Below, piece by piece: positions 44,356 to 53,829 of a DNA stretch of 64,000 nucleotides. The DNA comes from CAILZL01 sp963791615 (GTDB lineage Bacteria; Pseudomonadota; Gammaproteobacteria; Steroidobacterales; Steroidobacteraceae). The DNA lies in assembly GCA_963791615.1 (NCBI GenBank), contig CAWBTE010000005.1:62001-126000 (forward strand), in the 5' to 3' direction. Each line of letters opens with the position of its first letter. Position 1 is the first letter of the stretch. The position numbers were made by a program, and so were the translations under genes. The notes under the pieces were generated by a model. It was not told where the DNA came from. It did not search any database and saw only the letters and a program-made list of their open reading frames with translations.

Positions 44356-45739
44356 TCACCAGGTTGCGTACGGTGTCGGCAGGAAGGCCGCGCGGGTCAG
44401 AAAATCCTTCAGCAGAATGCGCCACACATACCACTGATGGCCGCCATGCACGTAGTCCGTCACCAGCGGAATGCCGGCTTGCGCGAAGGCGCTGACCTGT
44501 TTTGCCGGGCCGGTGTGCGTGGTGGAGGTGGTCTTGAAGCCTGCGGCATGGATGAAATCCTGCCAGCCGCTACCCAGCCAGACGACCTTGCCCTTGAGCG
44601 CGGCAATCTGTGCGGGCGATGGGCGTGGCGAATTCAGGCGGCAGCCCGGCGCTCATCATGCCGTAGTACTGGAACACTTCCGGGTGCCTGAACATGAAGG
44701 TGTTGGTGAGCATGCCGCCCATCGACAGGCCCGAGAAGGCGCGATCCATCGCCGACTTCGACACGTGATAGCGCGACTCCACAAAGGGAATCATGGTGTT
44801 GATCAGATCCAGGTCATACGCTTCGAACAGATCGGACTCGGGAAAGCCGCCCGCATTGGGCATGACCACCACAATGGGCTGGATCTCGCCGGTGTTGATC
44901 AGGTTGTCCAGAATGTTGGCGGCTGCACCCTGCGTGCTCCACTCCATTTCGTTGCCGCCACCGCCATGACTCAGCCACAGCGTGGGATACGGCTTGGCGC
45001 GCTTCGCGTCATAGTTCGGCGGTGTGTAGACCACCAGATAGTTCTCGTCCTTGGGTGTGATATGCCCGGGCGATTTATAAGTCTCGTGAGTCAGCTTGCC
45101 CTTGGCCGTTGCCGGTCCCTGCCAGGCGTAATCGGTGGTGTTGAAACTGCGGTCTGAAGGCACGAACACCTGACTGCTGCGCAGGGTTGAACCCTTGGTG
45201 ACACCACCCGCTTCATTCCAGGGCCGATTGTTGGGATCGGTAGTGCGTGTGCATTGCGGCGAGTTGGCTTCCGCGCAATCGACCATGAAGGAATAGGAAT
45301 ACGTGCCCGACGGCAGCGGTGTGGTGAAGGTCCATACGCCATCGCTGCCTTTTTGCATCTCTGCCACCGGCCAGCCGCCGCCTGCACCGGTGCGAGGCAG
45401 CGGAAAATCTCCGGGCTGCCATGCAGTGGGCAGGATTGCATGCGAGTCGATGGTGGGATGGTCGGGTGTCGGAGAAATCTGCGTCAGATTGCCGGGCCGC
45501 GTGAAGTACCACTCGCCGCGGATCTGCACTTTTTTCGCGGTGGGATTCACATAGCGAAAGGTGACCGCGTAACCGGTGGGCGCTTTGCCGGTGTGTGTGA
45601 CTTCGGGTGATTTGACAGACCGCTCCGCCGCCAGCGCGGGTGTAACGGAACTGAACAGCGCACATCCGGCAATGATGGCCGACAACACGCCTGATCTGTT
45701 GACTAGCCTGTTGACTGACCGGTTAGCAAGAAATCGCAT
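44356..45739 (-). pseudogene. Exported feruloyl-esterase-like enzyme (paralogue), one frameshift
   Basis: The start is ATG 45739, after GAGGTGGGGAT. It is followed by a signal peptide ending in ALA. The protein has the same two-domain plan as the gene at 5680-7044: VTFRYVNPTAKKVQIRGEW (E-set domain), TDPNNRPWNEAGGVTKGS, LWLSHGGGGNEMEW, and the nucleophile elbow GLSMGG. At about 44620 one extra base shifts the frame; the correct frame continues as SPAQIAALKGKVVWL through GGHQWYVWRILLKDFL to the stop at 44356. The joined length is 460 residues against 454 for the paralogue, which strongly supports an assembly indel rather than gene death. Role: periplasmic ester hydrolysis. Confidence 0.83.
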
Positions 45740-45885
45740 ATCCCCACCTCTGTTTGTTTTCGAGAGCATAAACCGTTGACCGCCATAACGACGTTCTGGC
45801 AATCAGCAGCACCGGCAACTTTGCATATCTTTGCTTCAGTGGTCGTGGGGTTTTACGCACGATGATGAGAGCCCAACCCTGCGAT

Positions 45886-46905
45886 TCAATCTGCCGCAGT
45901 GCTGGACCGGACAAACTCACTATCGGTGAGCGATTCCAGAAATACGCGCAGGTCGCGTCGTTCATCAGGGGTCAGCTTGAATTCGGGCAGCTTCTCGTCC
46001 GTTTGGAGATTCGCGCGCACGCTTTCATAGTGGTCAAAAACTGCGTCGAGGGTAGCGAAGCGGCCGTCGTGCATGTAGGGCGCTGTGAGTGCGATATTGC
46101 GCAGCGTAGGAATGCGCATGGGTGTGTCGCTCAAGCCATTGTGTGCAAAAGCAGGAGCGGCCGTCGGCTGGTCACGATGCACCACTGTGCCGGTGAAGTT
46201 GAATCCGCCGTGACAGTTGGCGCAGCCAAGACGCGCCGAGTAGAACAGCTCCATGCCGTGCTTGGCGGATGCATCAATTGCATCATGCTCGCCGCCGAAT
46301 ACATAGCGATCGAAGGAGCTGTTGCCGGAGATCAGCGTGCGTTCGTAACAGGCGATGGCACGAATCAGATTGGTGATGGAGATGCTGCTTTTTTCATCGG
46401 GAAAAGCCGCCGCAAACGCAGTTACATAGCTGGTGTCAGCCGATAACAGATCAATGACCGCCGCTTCGCGACCCGCAAGGCCCATTTCGATGGGATGCTG
46501 GTTGAACAGCGGCTGCTGCATCTGCGCTTCCAGCGTGGTGACCTTTGGGTCAATCCAGCCGTAACTTGAGTTGTAAGCCACATTGACCAGCGCCATCGCA
46601 CTGCGCTCTGTCGCTTGCCCGGTCGCGCCCACCGCTTTGGCGCGTGCATCGGTGAAGGCACGTGCCGGATCGTGGCAACTCGCGCAACTGACAGTGGCGC
46701 CCGGCGACAGGCGGGTTTCAAAGAACAAACGCCGGCCCAGCGCCACCTTTGCCGCCGACATGGGATTGTCAGCCGGTACCAGCGGTTCGGGAAAGCCGCG
46801 TGGCAATTGCCAGCGGTAAGCGGCCAATGCAGGTGCTGAGTCAGCTGCATCCGCGTCGATCACAGCCATTGCCGCGATCAACGCTACGCCCAAGAAATGG
46901 GCCAA
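45886..46905 (-). CDS. MauG-type dihaem cytochrome c peroxidase, periplasmic
   Basis: The 339-residue protein has a leader (MAHFLGVALIAAMAVIDADA) and two CxxCH haem sites: CASCHDPARAF at about residue 75 and CANCHGGFNFTG at about residue 230. Other family motifs are RRLFFETRLSPGATVSC, RSAMALVNVAYNSSYGW, MQQPLFNQHPIEMGL and RIPTLRNIALTAPYMHDGRFATLDAVFDHY, all characteristic of bacterial cytochrome c peroxidases and MauG-type enzymes. It reduces peroxide or oxidises a partner protein in the periplasm. The TPR gene is directly upstream on the same strand boundary: its stop at 46927 is 22 bases before the start here, so both are likely an operon. Confidence 0.9.
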   Translation of the reverse strand: MAHFLGVALIAAMAVIDADAADSAPALAAYRWQLPRGFPEPLVPADNPMSAAKVALGRRLFFETRLSPGATVSCASCHDPARAFTDARAKAVGATGQATERSAMALVNVAYNSSYGWIDPKVTTLEAQMQQPLFNQHPIEMGLAGREAAVIDLLSADTSYVTAFAAAFPDEKSSISITNLIRAIACYERTLISGNSSFDRYVFGGEHDAIDASAKHGMELFYSARLGCANCHGGFNFTGTVVHRDQPTAAPAFAHNGLSDTPMRIPTLRNIALTAPYMHDGRFATLDAVFDHYESVRANLQTDEKLPEFKLTPDERRDLRVFLESLTDSEFVRSSTAAD

Positions 46906-46926
46906 CTTGAATAAGCCAATGCGTAT

Positions 46927-47636
46927 TCAGCGCCAGCTTGCCAGAGTGCCCTGTGGCGAAAGCCCCGTTGTATTGCTGGCAATGCTGCCGCGTTCATCAA
47001 CCCACTTGGCGAAGTCTTCCAGGGCTGTACTGTCCACACCTTGCGCATCGCTGCGGCGGGCACCGACCCAGGTCTTCATCGCCACCAGCAACTTGTCGGC
47101 CAGTGCACGATTGCCGGCGAACAGATCGAGATACGCCTGCTTGGCATCGCCAACCCGATTGAGCCCCAGGTAGGCATGGCCACGGTATTCAATCGCCTCG
47201 ACGTACTGCGGATTGAGCTTGAGCGCAAGATCATAGGCTTCCAGCGCACCGCCATGGTCACCGAGATTGCGCTTTGAGTAACCCACATAGTTCCATGCCT
47301 GATACATGTTGGGGTTGAGTTTGACTGCGGACTCAAATCTTGCCAGCGCCCTGCTGAAGTCTTTCCTGGCGTTGTCCTGGGCTTTCTGCTGCTTCTTGGG
47401 ATCGGTGGCCTTGGCAGCATCGGCCAGATCCTTGTCCGCGCTCTTGATCAGGCGAACGCCGGCGTTGTAAGCCGTGGTGGCTTGTTCCTCCGGCGTCATT
47501 GGCCTGCTGTCCATCTGTGGCATCGAACCGCCGACGGCGCCGAGCCGCTGCCTTCTGCCCGGGCGCCGCTGTATAAACTCACGCCCACAACCAGGATCAG
47601 GGGCATAACGATGAGAATTCGTGTTGAACGCAACAT
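46927..47636 (-). pseudogene. Exported TPR-repeat protein, one frameshift near the signal peptide
   Basis: The likely start ATG 47636 gives a signal peptide MLRSTRILIVMPLILVVG then VSLYSGARAEG. Between about 47525 and 47580 the frame must change by one missing base to enter the main frame (AVGGSMPQMDSRPMTPEEQATTAYNAG). The frame that runs straight through from 47718 has no sensible N-terminus. The body contains at least two tetratricopeptide repeats (FESAVKLNPNMYQAWNYVGYSKRNLGDHGGALEAYDLALKLNPQYVEAIEYRGHAYL) and ends SNTTGLSPQGTLASWR. About 236 residues. It lies upstream of the peroxidase gene with a 22-base gap and probably is co-expressed with it. Role: scaffold or assembly factor, inferred. 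Confidence 0.72.
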
Positions 47637-47939
47637 GACACTTCCTCCTGATACTGATAAACAAGCTCAAGCAGCGACATGCTGCGCCTGCTGATGGCAG
47701 GGCGCAAGCGCTCGCCATCCCGGGCCTCGTACCGCAAGGGGATGAGAATCCGAATGCATTAGTAGCTCATGGCGCGTGAAAGGTTCTCTTCAGATTGAAC
47801 GACACCGGCGCGGGGGATCGGAGGTATTGGAACGGGCCTCACCCTGATTGCCCCGGCCCTGTGTTTCCTGGATGTTGCTGCTGCCGTAGACTGGCCCGAT
47901 TGTGATTTGTCGGATTGGCGATTTCAGGAGTCCTCCCCC

Positions 47940-48689
47940 ATGAACGGTCGCACCCTTGTTTTCTCGTTGTTGCTGGCGTGTGCAGCGCCGCTGTTTGCCA
48001 GCGACGAATCAGATACCACCCGTATTCTGCTGCCGAATATGCTGCAGGGCGCGGTGACTGAACTCGAGCCACTGTTGCGCTCGCGAGCCGGGGTGCCACT
48101 GCAGATCGAGTATGTGCAGATGGCGAAGCTGGTCGAACGTCTTGGCAAGGGTGAGCGGGCTGATGTGACGGTTGTTAACCGGGTGGCCACGCAGCAGTTG
48201 GCAGCGCAGGGACGAGTGAAGTCGCAGGCAGAGCTGGTGCAGTCGGAACTGGGCCTTGCGGTGGCGGACACGGCGCCCACGCCGGTGCTGAAGACCACGG
48301 AAGATTTCATCGCTTTCCTCAGAGCAACGCCTTCGATCGCCTACTTCGGGACCGGGGCAAGCGGCGCGGTATTCACTGCGTTCCTTGAAAAGTATGGGCT
48401 GACTGAGGTCATCAAAGCGAAGGCGACGGTTGCTACCGACGGGTTTGTTGCGTCGCTGGTGCGCGATGGCAAGGTGGCCTCGGCGATACAACCGGTGAGC
48501 GAGCTGAAATTCGGTGGCGCAAACAATGTGGTGCCGCTGCCGGACTCCGCTCAGGCGCGCTCGATCAGCTCTGTGGTGGTATTCAACAACGCCCGGGCCG
48601 AGGTGACGGACAGGATTGTGCAGGTGCTGATGTCGGATGAAGCTGCTGCCGCTTATCGGCGTGCCGGGTTGATGCCCATGTTCAAGTGA
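47940..48689 (+). CDS. Periplasmic substrate-binding protein, ModA-like, orphan
   Basis: The ATG at 47940 follows AGGAG by 11 bases and begins a signal peptide MNGRTLVFSLLLACAAPLFA. The 249-residue protein has LLPNMLQGAVTELEPLLRSRAGVPLQIEYVQM, KGERADVTVVNRVATQQLA, QSELGLAVADTAPTPVLK, SIAYFGTGASGAVFTAFLEKYG and ends RRAGLMPMFK. It is a paralogue of the protein at 43313-44224 (about half the residues alike by eye). No ABC transporter permease or ATPase is nearby, so it may act as a sensor or scavenger. Ligand unknown; molybdate-type anions are the nearest family guess. Confidence 0.8.
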   Translation: MNGRTLVFSLLLACAAPLFASDESDTTRILLPNMLQGAVTELEPLLRSRAGVPLQIEYVQMAKLVERLGKGERADVTVVNRVATQQLAAQGRVKSQAELVQSELGLAVADTAPTPVLKTTEDFIAFLRATPSIAYFGTGASGAVFTAFLEKYGLTEVIKAKATVATDGFVASLVRDGKVASAIQPVSELKFGGANNVVPLPDSAQARSISSVVVFNNARAEVTDRIVQVLMSDEAAAAYRRAGLMPMFK

Positions 48690-48840
48690 TCCGGACAAGC
48701 CAATCGATATTGACCCTCGACTACCGACCCGTCACTATCCAATTGACTGCGTTCGCCACAAATTAAGGATATAACGATTCACTCAATGGCGAGTGCGGAT
48801 AAAGATCGGCAGCTTTTTGGCGGATATGTTCGGGGGAACT

Positions 48841-49749
48841 ATGGCAATCAGCGCTCAGGCAGTCGTGGATCGCATCCAGCAGAAAATCGGTGCGAGCTGG
48901 AAAACCTCGCCGGTGGATGCCTTTATGGCAGGCAAGCCCGACACTAATGTCACAGGCATCGTGACTACTTACGCACCCAGTCTGGAGGTGCTGAAAAAAG
49001 CCGTCGCAGGCAAGAAAAACCTGATTATCAGCCGCGAATCGCCCTGGTGGGCGCGTCATCCGGCACAGTTTCGCCAGGGCACGGGCGGCTTTGCTGCCGA
49101 CACTCAGCCGTCCTCGTCGGGTCAGGCGCCAGCGGGGCCGGACTCCATGGACAAAGATCCGACCTATCGTGCCAAGCGCGATTACATCGCTGCCAACAAT
49201 CTGGTGGTGTATCGCTTCTTCGATAACTGGAGTGCACGCCAGCCTGATCCGCAATTGCAGGGTCTGGCCAAGGCACTGGGCTGGGAAAAATTCTACAAGC
49301 CTTCCGGCGGCCTGCCCTGGTCTACTCACAATGGGTTCTTCGAGATTCCGCCCGCAACACTCAAGGCGACGGCGCAGAACATCAAATCGACTCTCAAGAT
49401 GAAGAGCATCCGCGTCGGCGGTGACCCGGACATCACCGTGAGAAAAGCAGCGCTGTTGCACGGCATGTACTGGTTGCCCGATCTGCAGAAGGCGCTGGCC
49501 GAGCCGGGTGTGGATCTGGTGATCGCCGGTGAGCCGCAATGGGAGAACGAGCTGTGCCAGTACAGTTTCGACTTGCATGCCGCAGGTGTACGGAAGGGCC
49601 TGGTGCTGCTGGGTCAGCAAGTGTCCGAAGAACCCGGCAGCGGTGAACTGGCCGCGTGGCTGAAGTCGTTTGTCAAAGAAGTGCCGGTGGAGTGGATTCC
49701 TGCGGGTGAACCGGCGTGGATGCCGTATGAGAACGGGAGCGTGGCATGA
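48841..49749 (+). CDS. Nif3-like (DUF34) family protein lacking the metal-binding histidines
   Basis: The start at 48841 follows GGGGGAACT and aligns with the paralogue; the frame is open from 48793. The 302-residue protein follows the Nif3 pattern: VVDRIQQKIGASWKTSPVDAFMAGKPDTNVTGIVTTYAPSLEVLKKAVAG. At the positions where the next gene has histidines it has other residues: IISRESPWW instead of VVHEPTF, FFDNWSARQP instead of IHDHWHARKP, and LGQQVSEEPG instead of TSHSTGEDTG. The dinuclear metal site is therefore lost. No signal peptide. The gene overlaps the following one by ATGA, so the two are translated together and might form a heteromer. Role unknown. Confidence 0.78.
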   Translation: MAISAQAVVDRIQQKIGASWKTSPVDAFMAGKPDTNVTGIVTTYAPSLEVLKKAVAGKKNLIISRESPWWARHPAQFRQGTGGFAADTQPSSSGQAPAGPDSMDKDPTYRAKRDYIAANNLVVYRFFDNWSARQPDPQLQGLAKALGWEKFYKPSGGLPWSTHNGFFEIPPATLKATAQNIKSTLKMKSIRVGGDPDITVRKAALLHGMYWLPDLQKALAEPGVDLVIAGEPQWENELCQYSFDLHAAGVRKGLVLLGQQVSEEPGSGELAAWLKSFVKEVPVEWIPAGEPAWMPYENGSVA

Positions 49750-50624
49750 GCAGAATATCCAGAAGACAGTTCGTACAGACTGCTGGCGCCGGCCTGGTGG
49801 CAAATGGCATGGTCGGCAACTTCGCCTTTGGCCAGAGCGTAAAACCGATTACCGCCAAAGAAGTCGTCGACCGCATCAAGGCGAACCTCGGCATCCCCTG
49901 GCAATACTCCACCTACCGCGACAACTTCAAGATCGGCGGCCCGGACTCGGTGGTGCATGGCATTGCCAGCTCCTTTGGCGCCAACTGCCGGGTGCTGCAA
50001 CTGGCCAACAAGGCCGGCCTGAACATGGTGGTGGTGCACGAACCGACCTTCTACAGCGACGGCGACCGTATCGACCTGGTGAAAGACGACCCGCTGTACA
50101 AGGCGAAACAGCATTGGGCCGATCTCAACAACATCGTGGTGTGGCGCATTCATGACCACTGGCATGCACGCAAACCCGATGGCATTCGCACCGGCTGGAT
50201 CAGGGCCGCGGGCTGGGATCAATATCGCGTGAATGGCAGCTTGAATGATTTCAAGATTCCCGAGACTACGCTGGGCGAACTCGCCAAAGAGACAGCGCGC
50301 AAGTTCGACACAAAAAGCGTGCGTGTGATTGGTGATCCAGCACTCAAGGTTTCAACGGTGAGAACCGGTGGACGCGCCATTGCGCAGATCATGGACAATC
50401 TGGCGAACTTCGATTGCCTGATCTCCAACGACAACCGCGAGTACGACACCTACGAATACATGCGTGACATCGTGGCGTCCGGCCAGAAGAAGGGCGCGAT
50501 CTTCACCTCGCATTCCACCGGCGAAGACACGGGCATGGAGGAATTCGAACGCTGGGCAAAGCCGATCATTCCGGAAGTGCCGATCAAGTTCATTCCGACC
50601 ACGGATGAGTTCTGGACGGTGTAG
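49746..50624 (+). CDS. Nif3-like (DUF34) family protein with Tat-type leader and intact metal-site histidines
   Basis: The start codon overlaps the stop of the previous gene (ATGA). The leader SRISRRQFVQTAGAGLVANG has the twin-arginine motif SRRQFVQ and would direct export, which is unusual for this usually cytosolic family. The 292-residue protein has VVDRIKANLGIPW, GGPDSVVHGIASSFG, VVHEPTFYSDGD, RIHDHWHARKPDG, IGDPALKVSTVRTGG, and SHSTGEDTGMEEFERW, which keep the family histidines and acidic residues that bind two metal ions. It is the downstream partner of the degenerate paralogue at 48841-49749. Nif3-type enzymes include GTP cyclohydrolase-like members, but no specific activity can be given here. 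Confidence 0.8.
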   Translation: MSRISRRQFVQTAGAGLVANGMVGNFAFGQSVKPITAKEVVDRIKANLGIPWQYSTYRDNFKIGGPDSVVHGIASSFGANCRVLQLANKAGLNMVVVHEPTFYSDGDRIDLVKDDPLYKAKQHWADLNNIVVWRIHDHWHARKPDGIRTGWIRAAGWDQYRVNGSLNDFKIPETTLGELAKETARKFDTKSVRVIGDPALKVSTVRTGGRAIAQIMDNLANFDCLISNDNREYDTYEYMRDIVASGQKKGAIFTSHSTGEDTGMEEFERWAKPIIPEVPIKFIPTTDEFWTV

Positions 50625-50694
50625 ACGCCGGTCGGACTGAAGGCCAGAAGGGCAAACTTCAGGATGCAGTTCGTAGCCCAGTTGAATCGCGGTC

Positions 50695-52539
50695 TTACTG
50701 GATGCCCGCCTTCGCAGGCATGACGTTAGTCGGACCTTCCTTAGCTGCAACCACCGGCCTCCAGGTCGGCGCGGCATCCTCCCACTGGTTGTCAGTGAGC
50801 TGTCGCAGCCCGGTGCCGTCCGGTCGCACCATGAACAACTCGCCGTATGGCTGTTGCAGTATTTCCAGTACCGCGCGTTCATCCTTGAAGCCCATCTTGC
50901 CGCTGCTGAAGACGAGCCACTCGCCATCGGGCGACCAGATGCAATGCCCGTCACCGGGCGTGTCTGTCAATTGACGCAGGCCCGTGCCATCCGGCCGAAT
51001 CAGCCAGATGCGATAGTCGCCATCGGGCGCGCGGTCGCTGGTGAATGCAATCCAGTCATTCTTCGGCGACCACTGCGGGAAGTTGTCGTGTTGTGCCCCC
51101 GGTGTTGTCAGGTCGGTCACGCGATGGTCGGCCAGCGACAGTATCGCGAGGTGCTCATCCTTCTTGTACACGATGTGTTTGCCATCGGGTGACCAGCTGG
51201 GAAAGCCATTGACCGAACCGTCGCTTATCAATGCTTTGAAGCCGGTGCCATCCTGGTTGATCAGCGCGACCTCTGTGGCAGGACGGCCTGCAGCGCGGAA
51301 AAACCGTCCCAGAGAGAACGCGATCTGATTTCCATCCGGCGACCACGCGGGCGCAAACGTGCTGAGGCCTTGCTTGTAGAACAGTGTCTGCCGATTGTTT
51401 CCTGAAGGGTCCATAGTGATCAGCGAGGTGCCACCCTGATCGTTTCTGACGCCCGCAGCAATACGGTCACCCGATGGCGAAAACGCGCCAAAAATGAATA
51501 CTTCGTTGCTCAGATTGGTCAGTTCAATGTCTTCGTTGCGACTGAATACCGTGCTGACGTCATGCTCGCCCGCTGGCAAGACCTTGTGGTACACCACCTT
51601 GCGTCCATCCGCAGACCAGGACGGACTGCGCATCGTGCCCTTGGGGCCGTCGATGGTTTTACCCGTCGCATCCACCACACGCAGCAAAGCCTCCGAATCC
51701 GGCAGTTTCACCAGATAGGCAAGACCGCCGTCCTTGAATGGTTGTGGCCACAGCCGTGCGCCTTCGCCCCTGGTGAGTTCCTTGCGAACGCCGCTCGCCA
51801 CATCAACGGAGGCAATTTGCGTAATGCCCTGTCTGACATCCGCACGCTGTGCATACCACGCGCCAATTTCAGTGGTTTCGTAGTAAACAATTTCTTTGCC
51901 GTTGGGCGACCAGCGTGGTGAACCGGCAACGCCTCGCCCGCTGCTCACGCCACGCAGGCCCGTACCGTCGGCGCGCACCACGAACAGTTGCGTAGACTGC
52001 AGATGTTCCCAGCGACCAGGCACTCGTTGCGGATACGAGTTGCGATCCGATGTGAAGGCAATCCATTGTCCATCGGGCGACCACGCGGGGCGGAAATCGC
52101 CGCCGCTACCTTGCGTGAGCTGACGAACGCGCAGGCTCGCCACATCCATGATCCACACGTGCGCCTTGCCGCCACGCGAGGAAACGAACGCAATACTCTT
52201 GCCGTCGGGAGAGAACATCGCCTGATCATCGTAGGCCGGATCGTGGGTGAGCTGCTGCAGGCCGGAGCCATCAACACGCATACGGAACAGATCAGCCGAG
52301 CCATTGCGTTCCGAGGTGAATACCAGCCACTGTTCGTCGGCAGACAATGAAGGTGAATAATCAAGTCCGGTCAGCGGCAGGAGCGCGCGTTCCTCCGTGC
52401 CATCGCCATTGGCCATGAATAGCTGGGTGCGCACCGGGCCGACCCGATTGAAAAAAATCTGCTGCTTCTCCGCAGCGTGTGCCGACATCGCCACTACGCC
52501 AAGCACGATGGCGCACAGGCGTTTCGTTGCTGCTTGCAT
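50695..52539 (-). CDS. TolB-like PD40 beta-propeller protein, exported
   Basis: The start at 52539 opens a signal peptide MQAATKRLCAIVLGVVAMSAHA; the frame is open from 52791 but that stretch overlaps the PepSY gene. The 614-residue protein has recurring PD40 units (PSLSADEQWLVF, MFSPDGKSIAF, AWSPDGQWIAF, RWSPNGKEIVYY, SWSADGRKVVY, AWSPDGNQIAF, SWSPDGKHIVY, QWSPKNDWIAF, IWSPDGEWLVF), a large TolB-type propeller similar in plan to 23845-25698. The last residues MPAKAGIQ and the stop come from a copy of the common GGATGCCCGCC repeat, so the true end is probably shortly before. It may work with the PepSY protein encoded just upstream. Confidence 0.85.
   Translation of the reverse strand: MQAATKRLCAIVLGVVAMSAHAAEKQQIFFNRVGPVRTQLFMANGDGTEERALLPLTGLDYSPSLSADEQWLVFTSERNGSADLFRMRVDGSGLQQLTHDPAYDDQAMFSPDGKSIAFVSSRGGKAHVWIMDVASLRVRQLTQGSGGDFRPAWSPDGQWIAFTSDRNSYPQRVPGRWEHLQSTQLFVVRADGTGLRGVSSGRGVAGSPRWSPNGKEIVYYETTEIGAWYAQRADVRQGITQIASVDVASGVRKELTRGEGARLWPQPFKDGGLAYLVKLPDSEALLRVVDATGKTIDGPKGTMRSPSWSADGRKVVYHKVLPAGEHDVSTVFSRNEDIELTNLSNEVFIFGAFSPSGDRIAAGVRNDQGGTSLITMDPSGNNRQTLFYKQGLSTFAPAWSPDGNQIAFSLGRFFRAAGRPATEVALINQDGTGFKALISDGSVNGFPSWSPDGKHIVYKKDEHLAILSLADHRVTDLTTPGAQHDNFPQWSPKNDWIAFTSDRAPDGDYRIWLIRPDGTGLRQLTDTPGDGHCIWSPDGEWLVFSSGKMGFKDERAVLEILQQPYGELFMVRPDGTGLRQLTDNQWEDAAPTWRPVVAAKEGPTNVMPAKAGIQ
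50698..50730. repeat. Single copy of the GGATGCCCGCCTTCGCAGGCATGACG repeat
   Basis: This matches the right half of the pair at 39701-39778 (CTGGATGCCCGCC, then a variable loop, then GGCATGACG). It encodes the final residues and stop of the PD40 protein. One of the most widespread interspersed repeats of proteobacteria. Confidence 0.7.
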
Positions 52540-53761
52540 TTCTTTGCTCTCTTGCCAGGTGATCGGTAGCCGAATCCCGGACGGCCTTCTGTCTACGCCG
52601 AAGATCGAAATACATGGCGCCGCCGGAGATGGACAGAAACAACAACGCCAGACCGGTGATGAGACTGAGCCAGCGGCCGGGCATGCCCATGAAATCGCCG
52701 CGATGAAACCCTTTGAGAATCTGATCACCCTGCCAGCCAAAGGTCTGGCCGGTACGCGGATAACCCGGCCCTGACAGACTGGCTTTTTCACCGGTCACTG
52801 CATTGAAGGCTAGTTGCCGCGTGTCTTGTTCACCGTAGACGATCACACCTTGAGGCATGCCGGCGAAGTAGCGAAGACGGACCACCTTGACGGGTTCATT
52901 CGCATCGGCTGCCTCATAAGCCGCGAGCGTGGTGCGCAACATCGCAGGCAACTGCGCTTCCGGCAGCGGCGACGACACATCGGCCCTCAGTCCGGGTCGC
53001 ACTCCATCGGTCTGGAACCGATACAGGGCCACGCCGAGGCTGCCCACCGCACACAGCAGACCAGTGAGCGCCACCCATGTCAGACATAGTGAAGCGCCAA
53101 GGGCACAGGCGCGATGCAGTGACTTCCACCAGCCGGCAGCGAACCACATCGGCGCGCCTCGACCCATGCGTGCACGTGCAGCCCACAGCTGGTAGTAAAG
53201 AAACAGGCCGCTCATGATCATGACAAACAGCGCCACACCCAGCATAAAGAACACAATGGTCGCGGTATTGCCGTAAGCCGTCATGCGATGGATGTTTTTC
53301 AGCGTGTTCCGCAGGGACGCGCGATTGCCTGCGGGCGGCAGGTTTGCTGGCGGGGCCGCCTGCGGGTCGATCAGCACGGCGCCCGTCAGTGCGTCAAAGC
53401 GCAGCAATTTGCCTGACACGGCGACTTGCCCCACCGGCTGACCTTCCACCATGCGCAGTTCGATGAAGCTCATCGGTACATCGCCGGCCAGCGTGCGTTG
53501 AGAGTTGATGACGTTGGTCAAGGCCCGATCAAAATCAAAATCGGCTGGCAGCGTCATGGCTTCGAAGTCCGCATCCCGAATGACCTGAAAATTGGGCGGA
53601 CCGTCCCGGCCATCACGAATGGCTTGCACGTTGGGATCATTGGCGGGAGCGTGGCTAAGAATGGATCGCAGGTCGACCAGCTGCAGCAGCGTGCCGGTGC
53701 CGCCAACATACAGTCCGAAAAGCACGGCAATGACGGCAAAAAAACGGTGGACCTTGCGCAT
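52361..53761 (-). CDS. PepSY-domain inner membrane protein (PepSY_TM family)
   Basis: The 466-residue product begins MRKVHRFFAVIAVLFGLYVGGTGTLLQL and has membrane segments near residues 8-28, 170-195, 225-250 and 370-390 separated by PepSY-like periplasmic regions, e.g. PMSFIELRMVEGQPVGQVAVSGKLLRFDALTG and VKVVRLRYFAGMPQGVIVYGEQDTRQLAFNAVTGE. The motif NIHRMTAYGN and WWKSLHRACALG give histidines that could bind haem or metal, as in PepSY_TM iron/siderophore reductases. The last 55 residues lie inside the PD40 coding region (178-bp overlap) and are low in conservation, so the true end could be near residue 400 if an indel exists. Its neighbour on the same strand is the PD40 protein. Confidence 0.8.
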   Translation of the reverse strand: MRKVHRFFAVIAVLFGLYVGGTGTLLQLVDLRSILSHAPANDPNVQAIRDGRDGPPNFQVIRDADFEAMTLPADFDFDRALTNVINSQRTLAGDVPMSFIELRMVEGQPVGQVAVSGKLLRFDALTGAVLIDPQAAPPANLPPAGNRASLRNTLKNIHRMTAYGNTATIVFFMLGVALFVMIMSGLFLYYQLWAARARMGRGAPMWFAAGWWKSLHRACALGASLCLTWVALTGLLCAVGSLGVALYRFQTDGVRPGLRADVSSPLPEAQLPAMLRTTLAAYEAADANEPVKVVRLRYFAGMPQGVIVYGEQDTRQLAFNAVTGEKASLSGPGYPRTGQTFGWQGDQILKGFHRGDFMGMPGRWLSLITGLALLFLSISGGAMYFDLRRRQKAVRDSATDHLAREQRNASSNETPVRHRAWRSGDVGTRCGEAADFFQSGRPGAHPAIHGQWRWHGGTRAPAADRT

Positions 53762-53829
53762 GCGTGTTCCCTATCGAGAGCCAGTTATTTGTATCGACTG
53801 CCGATGCGCACTGTTGCCAGAACAGATGC

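Noticed and set aside
50695..50730. MPAKAGIQ as a real functional C-terminus of the PD40 protein
   Set aside because: It is the translation of a common interspersed repeat that is also present at 39701-39778 in a non-coding position.
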